Below are positions 25,243 through 33,477 of a stretch of DNA of 64,000 nucleotides, in pieces. How positions within the stretch are numbered: the first letter of the stretch is position 1; each line of letters starts with the position of its first letter. Made by a program: the position numbers and the translations under genes. The notes beneath the pieces were generated by a model. The model worked only from the letters and a program-made list of their open reading frames with translations, was not told where the DNA came from and searched no databases. The stretch is from Actinomadura rayongensis (GTDB taxonomy: Bacteria > Actinomycetota > Actinomycetes > Streptosporangiales > Streptosporangiaceae), in NCBI RefSeq assembly GCF_009831215.1, contig NZ_WUTW01000004.1:310001-374000 (forward strand). The letters run 5' to 3'.

Positions 25243-28200
25243 TCATGGGGCGGGGGCGAGGACGACGCGCGGCTCGTCCCCGTGCGCCAGCTCGTGCAGC
25301 AGGACGCGCACGGCGGCGTCGGCGTCGCCCGGCCCCCAGTCGGCGGCGAGGACGCGGCAGCCGAGCGCCTCCCGCCAGAGCGGGACGAGCGCGGCGCAGG
25401 CGTCGTGCGCGGCGGCGTGGTCGGCCCGGCCCGCGCCGCCGAGGACGGCGAAGAACCGCAGGCCGCGCGGGACGGCGGCGGCGAGCGCGCGGGCGCCGTC
25501 CACGCGCGTCCGGTAGACGCGGTCGAACAGGCGCGGCGACATGTCGCGGACGAGCCGGTCCGGCGCGAGCCCGGCGGCGTGGACGACCCCGTCCAGGCGG
25601 CCGTGGCGGCGGCGGACGTCGGCGACGAGCGCGCGGACGGCGGCGGCGTCGCGCACGTCCGCCTGGTGGTACCGGACGGACGCGCCGAGGTCGCGCAGCG
25701 TCGAGCGCATCTCCCGCTCGGCGAGGACGCGGCGGACGGCCCGGTCGACGTCCCCGGACGTCCGCCGGGCGAGGACGCGGCGCAGGGCGGCCTCGTCGCG
25801 GGCGGCGGCGAGCGCGGGGTCCTCGGGCGGCGGCTGCGGCGCGCGGCCCGCGAGTTCGAGCCGGCAGCCGGTCGCGGCCAGCGCCCGCGCGACCCGGGCC
25901 GGGACGCCGCGCGCTCCCCCGGTGAGCAGGACGACCGAGCGCCCGTCCAGGCCGAGTCCGCCGCGCGGGGCGGGCAGCGCGGCCGGGACGGCCTCCGGCG
26001 CGAGCCGGGCCGCGCCGGAATGGACGACGGCGACGGGTCCCTCGGCGTCGAGGAGTTCGGCGAGCAGCAGGGCGGCGAGCGCGGCGGGCGCGCGCTCCTT
26101 GGCGTCCACCTCGACCGACCGGACGCGCACGCGCGGGTACTCGCGGGCCAGCGTCCGGGCGAGGCCCTGGAGCCCGGCGCCCGCCTCCCCGCCGGACGCC
26201 AGCAGCACCCAGCGCGGCCCCCCGGCGAGCGCCGCGCGGATCCCCGCGTACGCGCCGGGCAGCACGGGCGCGGCGCCGGGCCGCAGCGCGCCGAGATGGA
26301 TCAGCCCGTCGCACGGGCCGCCCGCGTCGGGCGGCGTGGTGACCCGGGCGCCCTGGCGTTCGAGCAGGTCGGCGAGGGCGAGCGCGACGCCGCCGCCGTC
26401 GTCGGCCACGACGAACCTGCGCCCGGCGAACCGGCCGGGCGCGGGCTCGGGGACGGGCAGCGGCGGCAGGTCCCGGGTCCGGACGACGTGCCGGACGGGC
26501 TCGGCGGGCCGGACGTCGGGCAGCACGACCGCGTCCCGTCCGGCGAACAACGCGGACGCGTCCACCGGCACCCCGGCGGCGGCGAGTTCGGCGAGCGCGA
26601 GCAGCAGGCGCGGCAGGCCGGGCTCCCCGGCGACGTCGCAGGCCACCGCGCGGTGCGGCCGGTCCCCGAGGATCTCCCCGACGAGGCCGGTGAGCGCGTC
26701 GCCCGGCCCGGTCTCCACGAACACCCGCGCGCCCGCCGCGTACATCGCCTCGACCAGCTCCACGAACCGGACGGGCGCGGCGGCCTGCCCGGCGAGCGCC
26801 GCCGCGAGCGCGCCCGGCTCGGCGGGATGCGGGGCGGCGGTCGCGCCGGACCAGACGGGGAACGCGGGCGAGCGCAGGTCGCGTCCGGCCAGGGCGCGGC
26901 GCAGCGGCGCGGCGGCGCCCGCGACGGACGGCCCGTGCAGCGCGCAGTCGACCGCGAGCCGTTCCACCGGCAGGCCGCGCGCGGCGAGCGCCGCGACGGC
27001 CCGGTCCAGCGCGGCCGTCGGGCCGGACACCACGACCTGGCGGGGCGCGTTGTGCTGCGCGACGACCACGTCGGGAATGCCCGCGAGCGCGGCCCGCACC
27101 GTGCCGGGCGCGGCGGCGACGGCGGCCATACCGCCGGGGTCCCCGTCGGCGGCGCACGCGGCGTCGCGCAGCGCGGCGGCGCGGGCGGCGCCGAGCGGGA
27201 CGAGGTCGCTCTCGGCGATCACCCCGGCGGCGCACAGCGCGACCAGCTCGCCGGCGCCGTGCCCGGCGGCCAGGTCGGGCCGGACGCCGAGTTCGGTGAG
27301 CAGCCGATGGACGGCGAGGCCGACCAGCGCGGGCGCGTCCCGCCGCCGGGGCGGCCCCGAAGCCGGGAACAGCGCGGCGACGCCGTCCGGTCCGGCGAGG
27401 CGCAGCAGCCGCCGCAGGCGCGGGAACGCCAGGAACAGGTCGGCGGGCGGACGTGCGGGCGCGCCGTCGTGGCCCGGGTGCAGGAACGCGACGGCGCCGG
27501 GCGCCGGGGTCGCGGGGAACACGCCGGGCGCGGGCCGGGCCGCGCGCACGGCGTCGATCTTGGCGAGCAGGTCGGCGCGTCCGGTGGCGACCAGCGCGGC
27601 CCGCACCGGACCGGTCCAGGCCGCGCACGTGCGGGCGAGGTCGCGCAGCCGGACGCCGTCGCGGCGGGCCAGTGCGGCGAGCCGGGCGAGGGCGGCGTCC
27701 CGGTCGGCGCCCCGGACGAGGAACAGCTCCGCGGGCCAGGCGTCCAGCCCGGACACCGGGTCGGGCGCGCCGTCGTAGCCGGTGAGGACGGCGTGGAAGA
27801 CCGTCCCGCCGAAGCCCGCGCCGCTGACGGCCGCGACCCGCGCGCCCGGCTCGGCGGGCCACGGACGGGCCGCGTCGCCCGTCGCGAACGGCCCACCGCC
27901 GGGGACGGCGTGCGGCGTCGCGGGCAGGATCCCGGTGTGCAGGGCGTGCGCGGCCTTGACCAGCCCGGCCAGGCCCGCCGCGCACCGCGTGTGCCCGATC
28001 CGGGACGTGACGGCGCCGAGCGTCGCGGTGCCGGGCGGGGCGGCGGCGTGGACGGCGGCGAGCGCGTCCGGGTCCACGCCGTGCGCCTCGACCAGCCCGG
28101 CGGCGGGCAGCGGGTCCGCGCCCGTCCCGACGGACGCGACCAGCGCGTGGACGCGGTCGCCGTCGCGCTCGGCGTCGGCGCGGCGCTTCAGCACCAGGCA

Positions 28201-29328
28201 CGCGGCGGCGAACGGACCGCCCCGGGCGCCGTCGAAGGACGCCGCGCCGCCGCACAGCACGGTGTCGCTCGTCCCGGCGGCCAGTTCCTTGCAGGCGGCG
28301 TCGAGCGCGGCGAGCGGGGACGCGCACGCGGCGTCCACGGTGTAGGCGGTGCCGCCGAGGCCGAGCCGGGACGCCAGCCAGGCCGCGATCCCCCCGTCCG
28401 CGCCCACGATCACGGCGGTGCGGGCCCGGTCGAACGGACGGTCGGCGTATCCGGCGTCGGCGAGCGCGCGGCCCGCGACGTCCAGCGCGAGCCGCGCCGG
28501 GTCCCCGCCGGGCGCGGCGGACGGGCGCGGGCGCGTCCCCGCGACGACGTGCGCCCAGTGCCGGGCCGCGTCCGGCGCGCCGGGGAACGCGCACCCGACC
28601 CCGACGACCGCGATGTCGAGCGGCGCGGGCCGGGCGGGCGCGGCGCCGCCGTGGACGCGGGCGTCGATCGCCGCGCGGAACGCCCGCACGACCCCGCCCG
28701 CCGTCTTGTGCCGGACGGCCGGGGACGCGGCCGGGTTCCCGGCGAGCGCGGCGGCCACGTCGGCGGGCAGCCCGGTCTCGCGGGCGAGCGCGAGCTGCAG
28801 GTCCAGGACGATCCCGGCGGCGCCGTCGGCCACCGCCCGCGCCGCCCCGGCCGGGTCCAGGTCGCCCGCCGCGTACACCGGGCGGGCCAGCCGCGACCCG
28901 GCGAGCAGGCGCGGGAGCAGCGAGTCGCGGGCGATGAGGCCGCCGGGCGGCCCGTCGCCGTCCAGCAGGCGCAGCGCGGCGGCGACCTCGCCGAGATCGG
29001 TGACCTCCAGCAGGGCGCGGCGGCCCGCGGCGTACGCGGCGGCGGCGTCGGAGCGCAGGACGGTCCCGGCCAGGACGACGGCGCGGACGGCGGCGGGCAG
29101 CTCGTCCGGCCGCACCCCGCAGCCCGCCGGGACCCGGACGCCGAACGGGCCGCGCCACCAGCGCCCGACCTCGGCGAGCGCGGCCAGCGCGACCTGCCGG
29201 TCGGTGCCGAGGTCCAGGACGCCGAGCCCGCCCGCCCGCGCGACCGCCACCGCGACGCGCGGCGCCGGCCGGCCGAACGGGCCGATGCCGACGATCTCGC
29301 CGGTGGTTTCCCCGGTGGAGCCCGTCAT
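25243..29328 (-). CDS. Reduced type I polyketide synthase-like protein: NPD-KS-AT-KR with inactivated AT and KR
   Basis: 1,361 residues. 1-230: nitropropane-dioxygenase/PfaD-like barrel (VARAGGLGVLDLG). 237-510: ketosynthase, shortened to roughly 270 residues. It keeps its triad, with Cys335 in VDAACASPLAAL, His416 in LVEAHG and His446 in SRIGHTRCAAGLAGL, but lacks the usual FDxxFF and MDPQ blocks. About 605-900: acyltransferase-like (AVAFLHPGHD, AQHNAPRQVVVSGP, VRFVELVEAMY). The GHSxGE motif reads GHGAGE, so the nucleophile Ser is Gly691; His798 remains. 1130-1361: ketoreductase-like with TGGARG. The YxxxN position reads HAAAH (His1304) and the Ser is absent. No ACP is present. The ATG at 29328 follows GAAGGG. 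The domain order resembles PUFA/glycolipid-type synthases. Product unknown; the KS may condense or load chains on the free ACP. Confidence 0.8.
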   Translation of the reverse strand: MTGSTGETTGEIVGIGPFGRPAPRVAVAVARAGGLGVLDLGTDRQVALAALAEVGRWWRGPFGVRVPAGCGVRPDELPAAVRAVVLAGTVLRSDAAAAYAAGRRALLEVTDLGEVAAALRLLDGDGPPGGLIARDSLLPRLLAGSRLARPVYAAGDLDPAGAARAVADGAAGIVLDLQLALARETGLPADVAAALAGNPAASPAVRHKTAGGVVRAFRAAIDARVHGGAAPARPAPLDIAVVGVGCAFPGAPDAARHWAHVVAGTRPRPSAAPGGDPARLALDVAGRALADAGYADRPFDRARTAVIVGADGGIAAWLASRLGLGGTAYTVDAACASPLAALDAACKELAAGTSDTVLCGGAASFDGARGGPFAAACLVLKRRADAERDGDRVHALVASVGTGADPLPAAGLVEAHGVDPDALAAVHAAAPPGTATLGAVTSRIGHTRCAAGLAGLVKAAHALHTGILPATPHAVPGGGPFATGDAARPWPAEPGARVAAVSGAGFGGTVFHAVLTGYDGAPDPVSGLDAWPAELFLVRGADRDAALARLAALARRDGVRLRDLARTCAAWTGPVRAALVATGRADLLAKIDAVRAARPAPGVFPATPAPGAVAFLHPGHDGAPARPPADLFLAFPRLRRLLRLAGPDGVAALFPASGPPRRRDAPALVGLAVHRLLTELGVRPDLAAGHGAGELVALCAAGVIAESDLVPLGAARAAALRDAACAADGDPGGMAAVAAAPGTVRAALAGIPDVVVAQHNAPRQVVVSGPTAALDRAVAALAARGLPVERLAVDCALHGPSVAGAAAPLRRALAGRDLRSPAFPVWSGATAAPHPAEPGALAAALAGQAAAPVRFVELVEAMYAAGARVFVETGPGDALTGLVGEILGDRPHRAVACDVAGEPGLPRLLLALAELAAAGVPVDASALFAGRDAVVLPDVRPAEPVRHVVRTRDLPPLPVPEPAPGRFAGRRFVVADDGGGVALALADLLERQGARVTTPPDAGGPCDGLIHLGALRPGAAPVLPGAYAGIRAALAGGPRWVLLASGGEAGAGLQGLARTLAREYPRVRVRSVEVDAKERAPAALAALLLAELLDAEGPVAVVHSGAARLAPEAVPAALPAPRGGLGLDGRSVVLLTGGARGVPARVARALAATGCRLELAGRAPQPPPEDPALAAARDEAALRRVLARRTSGDVDRAVRRVLAEREMRSTLRDLGASVRYHQADVRDAAAVRALVADVRRRHGRLDGVVHAAGLAPDRLVRDMSPRLFDRVYRTRVDGARALAAAVPRGLRFFAVLGGAGRADHAAAHDACAALVPLWREALGCRVLAADWGPGDADAAVRVLLHELAHGDEPRVVLAPAP

Positions 29329-29467
29329 CCGTCGCCCTTCCGCCATCCCTCGCCCCGCCCGGGGACTCGTGCGAACCGGTCCGCCACACTACGTTCCGTG
29401 ACGATGTGATCGCAGGGACGACACACCAGGGATGGCGGAATCCGCGCGAAACCGGGGGCGGGGCGCG

Positions 29468-30481
29468 TCAGCCGGAGGCGGCGGCCACTCGGCGGGGCGC
29501 GCGGATGCCGTGCCGGACGGTGCCCTCGTCCAGCCAGCGGTCCAGGTGCGCCCACGTGGTGCGGCGGGCGGACCGGCCGGTGAGGACGCCGAGGTGCCCG
29601 CCCGGCGCGACCGCGAACCGCACCTGCGGCGCGCGCGGCAGCAGCCGGGTCAGCGGCCGGACGGACGCGACGGGCGCGACGTCGTCGGACTCCCCCGCCA
29701 CGGCCAGCACCGGCACGCGCACGCCGTCCAGCCCGACGCGGCGGCCACCGATCGCGACGCCGTCCCGGGCGAACGCGTTGCCGCGCAGCAGCGTCCGGTA
29801 GATTTCGGCGGCCGGCGGCCCGGCGGCGAGGTTCGCGAAATGGTCGACGGCCTCGGCCTGGGCGAGGAATTCGGCGTCGTCCAGATGCGTGATCGTCCGG
29901 TAGGGCCGCAGCAGCGAATTGTCGATCCCGGTGAGCCGCCGGGCGCGTTTCAGGGCCGTCTGCGGCAGGGGAACGGTGCGGCGGACGGCGGCGGCGTCCA
30001 CCGGCGTCGCGATCACCGCGACCGACGCGATCGGCAGGTCCGGGTCGGCGGCGGCGGCCAGCAGCGCGGCCAGCCCGCCGAGGCACCAGCCGACGAGCTG
30101 GACGGGCTGCCCGCCCGCGGCGGCGCTGACGGTGCGGACGGCGTCCGGCAGGACGGTCCCGGCCAGGGTCGCAAGGTCCGGGTCGGCGCCGGGATCGAGC
30201 AGGTAGCTCAGCCGTCCGGCGTTCACGACGTGCTCGGCGAGGCTGCACCCCCGGCGCAGGTCGTAGCAGCGCGCGGGCGCGGCGGGCGACGGGACGAACA
30301 GCACGGGCGGCCCGGCGGGCACCACCCCCCGGGGCGGCCGGTACCGGCGGACGAAGCCGTCCGACGTGTCGGCGGGCATGGGCCGCAGGTCGGCCACACC
30401 GCCGTACAGGACCTTGTGGGCGACGTTGACGGCCACGGTGCGCAGCGTCCGGGGGGAGCGAATCATTTCTTTGTCATCCAT
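29468..30481 (-). CDS. PhaC-like alpha/beta hydrolase (acyltransferase/polyester synthase family)
   Basis: A protein of about 337 residues resembling class III-type polyhydroxyalkanoate synthases. The lipase-like box is LVGWCLGGLAAL with a Cys nucleophile, the acid lies in LAVAGESDDVAP and the His in APGGHLGVLTG. VLFVPSPAAPARCYDLRRGCSLAEHV matches the N-terminal PhaC segment in plan. PhaC enzymes move hydroxyacyl chains from thioesters. Beside a KS, ACP and glycosyltransferase it could transfer or release the acyl product; this is inference. It lies 139 bp upstream of the synthase on the same strand. The start is uncertain: ATG at 30481 or 30466. It is divergent from the universal stress protein gene. 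Confidence 0.75.
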   Translation of the reverse strand: MDDKEMIRSPRTLRTVAVNVAHKVLYGGVADLRPMPADTSDGFVRRYRPPRGVVPAGPPVLFVPSPAAPARCYDLRRGCSLAEHVVNAGRLSYLLDPGADPDLATLAGTVLPDAVRTVSAAAGGQPVQLVGWCLGGLAALLAAAADPDLPIASVAVIATPVDAAAVRRTVPLPQTALKRARRLTGIDNSLLRPYRTITHLDDAEFLAQAEAVDHFANLAAGPPAAEIYRTLLRGNAFARDGVAIGGRRVGLDGVRVPVLAVAGESDDVAPVASVRPLTRLLPRAPQVRFAVAPGGHLGVLTGRSARRTTWAHLDRWLDEGTVRHGIRAPRRVAAASG

Positions 30482-30690
30482 CTCCAGGCGGTGTCCGGAC
30501 GCGAGGGCCGATTGGCCGGAGCCGGTCGGTGCTCGCCGTGAGGCATTTCTATCCTGGCCCCCGATCCGGCGAAATCTCCAGCCGATGAAGTGCGTGTTAA
30601 ATAACGTTGACAACCGTCCGGTAAGACGCGAACGCGCGCGCGGAATTCCTGACCGCCCGGTCGTTTCCGCCGGGCCCTAGGCTGGAGCGC

Positions 30691-31143
30691 ATGACCGAGC
30701 AGCCGATCGTGCCGGCCGACGACGGCCCGCGCGTGGTCGTCGCGGGCGTCGACGGCTCCGCGACGTCCCTGCGCGCCGCCGCCTACGCCTGGGGCCTCGC
30801 CCGGCGCAGCGACGCGCGGCTGGTGTTCGTCCACGCGTCCACCGTCGCGTCCCTGTCCACGCTGACGCCCGCGGGCGCGAACGCGGTGCGCGAGGCCGAG
30901 GCGGAGATCACGGCCGAGCTGCGGGCGACCTTCGCGGCGGCGGCCCGGACGTACCCGGGCGTGCGCTACGAGCTGGTGTCCGAGCCGGGCGACGCGTTCG
31001 GCGTCATCTCCCGCGTCGCCGACGAGCGGCGCGCCGACGCGGTCGTCGTCGGGGCGTCCGCGCAGGCCGGGCACCGGCTCATCGGCTCGGTCGCGGTCCG
31101 GCTGGTGCGGACCGGGCGCTGGCCCGTGACCGTCGTGCCCTGA
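30691..31143 (+). CDS. Universal stress protein (UspA family)
   Basis: A 150-residue single-domain UspA protein. The start of the fold is VVVAGVDGSATSLRAAAYAW, and AGVDGS is the usual first motif. The ATP-binding type motif near the C-terminus reads VVGASAQAGHRLIGSVAVRL, then RTGRWPVTVVP. The usual GxxGxxxxxxGSV pattern is only partly kept (GASAQAGHRLIGSV). The ATG at 30691 has GGAG four bases upstream. The 209 bp to the divergent hydrolase gene should hold promoters for both. Confidence 0.88.
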   Translation: MTEQPIVPADDGPRVVVAGVDGSATSLRAAAYAWGLARRSDARLVFVHASTVASLSTLTPAGANAVREAEAEITAELRATFAAAARTYPGVRYELVSEPGDAFGVISRVADERRADAVVVGASAQAGHRLIGSVAVRLVRTGRWPVTVVP

Positions 31144-31144
31144 G

Positions 31145-31765
31145 TCAGCGGCGCCAGCGACGGCGACGGCGCGGACGGGCGTCCGGCCACTCGCGGGACG
31201 CGGCGCCCACCAGCGTCAGCATGCCGACGATCAGCGTTCCGCCCGCGAGGTTCAGCGCGGCGGTCGCGACCATCGCCGCGATGTCCCCGCGCACGGTCAG
31301 CGGCAGCAGCGCCGCGATGACGACGACGAGCGCGCCCGTCCACGCGAACGACCGCACCGGCCGCTCGGCCGTCCCGGACAGGACGTGCAGCAGCGCGGTC
31401 GCCTGCACCGTGACGGCCCCCGCGCACACGCCGTAGGTGAGCCCGGCCGAGCCCGGCCCCGCCTCGGCGTCCAGGAACGCCGGGACCGGGACGCCGAACA
31501 GCGCCCGGCCGAGGAACGCCGCCGAGGCCGCGAGCGCCGCCGCCGCGAACGCCAGCGCGACGCCGCACCACCAGACGCGGCGGACGTCGATCTCCGGTTC
31601 GGCCGCCCACCGCTCGTGCAGGGCGACGAAGTCGTCGTAGCGGCGCACGGCGCGCTCGGGGGCGCGGTCCAGGGCCGTCCGGCAGCGGTACGAGCGCCGG
31701 TAGGAGGCGGGCGGGCGCGTGCCCCGCGCCGCCCGGCGCCGGTGTTCCGACGCGCCTGAGCCCAT
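31145..31765 (-). CDS. Four-helix membrane protein of unknown function
   Basis: A 206-residue protein. The first 75 residues are basic and hydrophilic (YRRSYRCRTALDRAPERAV; DDFVALHERWAAEPEIDV). Four membrane helices follow (VWWCGVALAFAAAALAASAA; LTYGVCAGAVTVQATALLHV; FAWTGALVVVIAALLPLTV; AALNLAGGTLIVGMLTLV), ending in an Arg-rich tail. I do not recognise the family. The ATG at 31765 follows a GGGGAGGGG stretch; a Met at 31789 is possible. It is convergent with the universal stress protein gene, one base apart. Confidence 0.65.
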   Translation of the reverse strand: MGSGASEHRRRAARGTRPPASYRRSYRCRTALDRAPERAVRRYDDFVALHERWAAEPEIDVRRVWWCGVALAFAAAALAASAAFLGRALFGVPVPAFLDAEAGPGSAGLTYGVCAGAVTVQATALLHVLSGTAERPVRSFAWTGALVVVIAALLPLTVRGDIAAMVATAALNLAGGTLIVGMLTLVGAASREWPDARPRRRRRWRR

Positions 31766-31868
31766 GACCCCTCCCCCCGGTTCGGTCATCGGTGAACTAC
31801 CCGCCGTCACCGCGCCGAACGCTCGGCCTTTCCGCTCTTTGTCGTCATTTGAGGCGGGACGCCGAACG

Positions 31869-31907
31869 GCCGAGAGGCCCCGGAGCGGAACTCCGGGGCC
31901 TCTCGGC
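31869..31907 (-). terminator. Strong hairpin after glnII
   Basis: A perfect 17-bp inverted repeat, GCCGAGAGGCCCCGGAG on the left arm, with the 5-base loop CGGAA, 43 bp after the glnII stop. There is no T-run. Immediately before it on the glnII side a 12-bp unit GGCGTGCGAAAC occurs twice in tandem. Confidence 0.75.
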
Positions 31908-31949
31908 GTGCGAAACGGCGTGCGAAACGGCGCGGCGGCGCCGGGGGGA

Positions 31950-32969
31950 TCAGACCTGGCCGGCCTTCTCCAGCGCCTCGCAGCAGGTGTTCACCAGCAG
32001 GCGCGTCACGTTGTACGGGTCGATGTTGGCGTTCGGGCGACGGTCCTCGATGTAGCCCTTCTTCTCCACCTCGACCTGCCACGGGATGCGCACCGAGGCG
32101 CCGCGGTTGGAGACGCCGTAGCTGAACTCGTTGTACGGCGCGGTCTCGTGCAGGCCGGTGAGGCGGTCCGCGATGCCCTCGCCGTACCCGGCGATGTGCT
32201 CCTCGACCTTGCCCTCGGCGCCGAGCGACTCGCACGCGGTGATGATCGCGTCGTAGCTCTCGCGCATCGCCTTGGTGGAGAAGTTCGTGTGCGCGCCCGC
32301 GCCGTTCCAGTCGCCCTTCACCGGCTTGGCGTCGATGCTGGCGGCGACGTCGTGGTCCTCGGCGATGCGGTAGAGCAGCCAGCGCGCGAGCCACAGGTGG
32401 TCGGAGACCTCCAGCGGGCCCGCCGGGCCGATCTGGAACTCCCACTGGCCGGGCATGACCTCGGCGTTGATGCCGGAGACCTTGATGCCCGCGAGGAGGC
32501 ACGCCTCCAGGTGCTCCTCGACGATCTCGCGGCCGAAGACCTCGTCGGCGCCGACGCCGCAGTAGTACGGGCCCTGCGGGGCCGGGAAGCCGGTCTCGGG
32601 GAAGCCGAGCGGACGGCCGGCCTGGAAGAACGTGTACTCCTGCTCGATGCCGAACCAGGCGTCCTGCGCGGCGTACTTCTCGGCGACCGGGCGCAGCTTG
32701 GCGCGGTTGTTGGTCGGGTGCGGCGTGCCGTCCACGAGGTAGACCTCGCAGAGCACCAGCTTGTTGTCGCCGCCGCGGATCGGGTCCGGGACGGACAGGA
32801 CGGGCTTGAGCACGCAGTCCGAGTTGTCACCGGGGGCCTGGTTGGTGCTGGAACCGTCGAATCCCCAGTCCGGCAGGTCCGCGCCGTCGGGGAGGATCCT
32901 GGTCTTGGACCGGAGCTTGGCGGACGGCTCGGTCCCGTCGATCCAGATGTACTCGGCCTTGTAGCTCAA
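31950..32969 (-). CDS. glnII: Glutamine synthetase type II
   Basis: ATP-dependent synthesis of glutamine from glutamate and ammonia; 339 residues, eukaryotic-type GSII. Motifs are clear: start MSYKAEYIWIDGTEPS, then LPDWGFDGSSTNQAPGDNSD, WFGIEQEYTFF, GQWEFQIGPAGPLEVSD, GDWNGAGAHTNFST and NRGASVRIPWQVE. AGGGAA lies upstream of the ATG at 32969. This is the second glutamine synthetase typical of Streptomyces-like actinomycetes, alongside GlnA encoded elsewhere. A candidate GlnR box upstream suggests induction under nitrogen limitation, and a strong terminator follows. Confidence 0.95.
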   Translation of the reverse strand: MSYKAEYIWIDGTEPSAKLRSKTRILPDGADLPDWGFDGSSTNQAPGDNSDCVLKPVLSVPDPIRGGDNKLVLCEVYLVDGTPHPTNNRAKLRPVAEKYAAQDAWFGIEQEYTFFQAGRPLGFPETGFPAPQGPYYCGVGADEVFGREIVEEHLEACLLAGIKVSGINAEVMPGQWEFQIGPAGPLEVSDHLWLARWLLYRIAEDHDVAASIDAKPVKGDWNGAGAHTNFSTKAMRESYDAIITACESLGAEGKVEEHIAGYGEGIADRLTGLHETAPYNEFSYGVSNRGASVRIPWQVEVEKKGYIEDRRPNANIDPYNVTRLLVNTCCEALEKAGQV

Positions 32970-33029
32970 CGTCGGTTCCCTTCGTCATGCCCGCCTGTTG
33001 GTGACCGAGAGCGAGCATGGCAATCGGGC

Positions 33030-33067
33030 ATTTCACACCTGTTGCTCATATGTGAACGCCATGTTAA
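33030..33067 (-). promoter_or_regulatory. Candidate GlnR box upstream of glnII
   Basis: On the minus strand, four 5-mers recur at exact 11-bp spacing: TTAAC-N6-TTCAC-N6-GCAAC-N6-GAAAT. This approximates the actinobacterial GlnR pattern (GTNAC-N6-GNAAC repeats). It lies 61-98 bp upstream of the glnII ATG, where activation would be expected. Confidence 0.5.
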
Positions 33068-33231
33068 ACAGGGCTTGACCTGCCGCTATAGCATGAGAGA
33101 GATGTCACATGGAGCGTTTTAAGGGACTTTGCTTCACATAGGGTTCACCGTCACCAACCGTGGACGCGTGACCGCACGGTGACGATCCGTCGATCTGGAC
33201 AGCCCCCCGGTCGCCCAGCACACTGACCCTC

Positions 33232-33468
33232 GTGGACTTCCGGACGGTCAAGCCCCGCGACTACGACGACGTGATCCATGTGGGCCACTTCTTCTGCATC
33301 GGCCACCGCATCGTCATGGACCTCGCCCATCTGAGCGACGAGGACGCCAAGCCGCTCATCGACTTCGCGTCCGGCATGGTCTTCGGCCGCCAGGGCGCGA
33401 TGGACCGCATCGCCCCGAAGGTCTTCCTGCTCACGCCGCCCGGACTGATGAGCCCGGCCGCGTCCTGA
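33232..33468 (+). CDS. Minimal SepF-like protein
   Basis: A 78-residue protein consisting only of the SepF core domain: FRTVKPRDYDDVIHVGHFFC, HRIVMDLAHLSDEDAKPLID, FASGMVFGRQGAMDRIAPKV and FLLTPPGL. SepF tethers FtsZ to the membrane and polymerises. Full-length SepF adds an N-terminal membrane-binding helix and linker (total about 150-200 residues), which are missing here. Streptomyces has several SepF paralogues besides the one in the division cluster. The GTG at 33232 has no clear ribosome-binding site and may be leaderless. It is divergent from glnII and convergent with a LysR gene. Confidence 0.8.
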   Translation: MDFRTVKPRDYDDVIHVGHFFCIGHRIVMDLAHLSDEDAKPLIDFASGMVFGRQGAMDRIAPKVFLLTPPGLMSPAAS

Positions 33469-33477
33469 CGTCCCGCG

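Noticed and set aside
25126-29409. A 1,427-codon open frame on the plus strand
   Set aside because: It is antisense to the synthase gene, with the Arg/Gly/Pro composition of a GC-rich shadow frame, no domain and no sensible start.
33075-33093. TTGACC and TATAGC as a plus-strand promoter for the SepF-like gene
   Set aside because: The two hexamers are only seven bases apart, too close for a sigma-70 type promoter.
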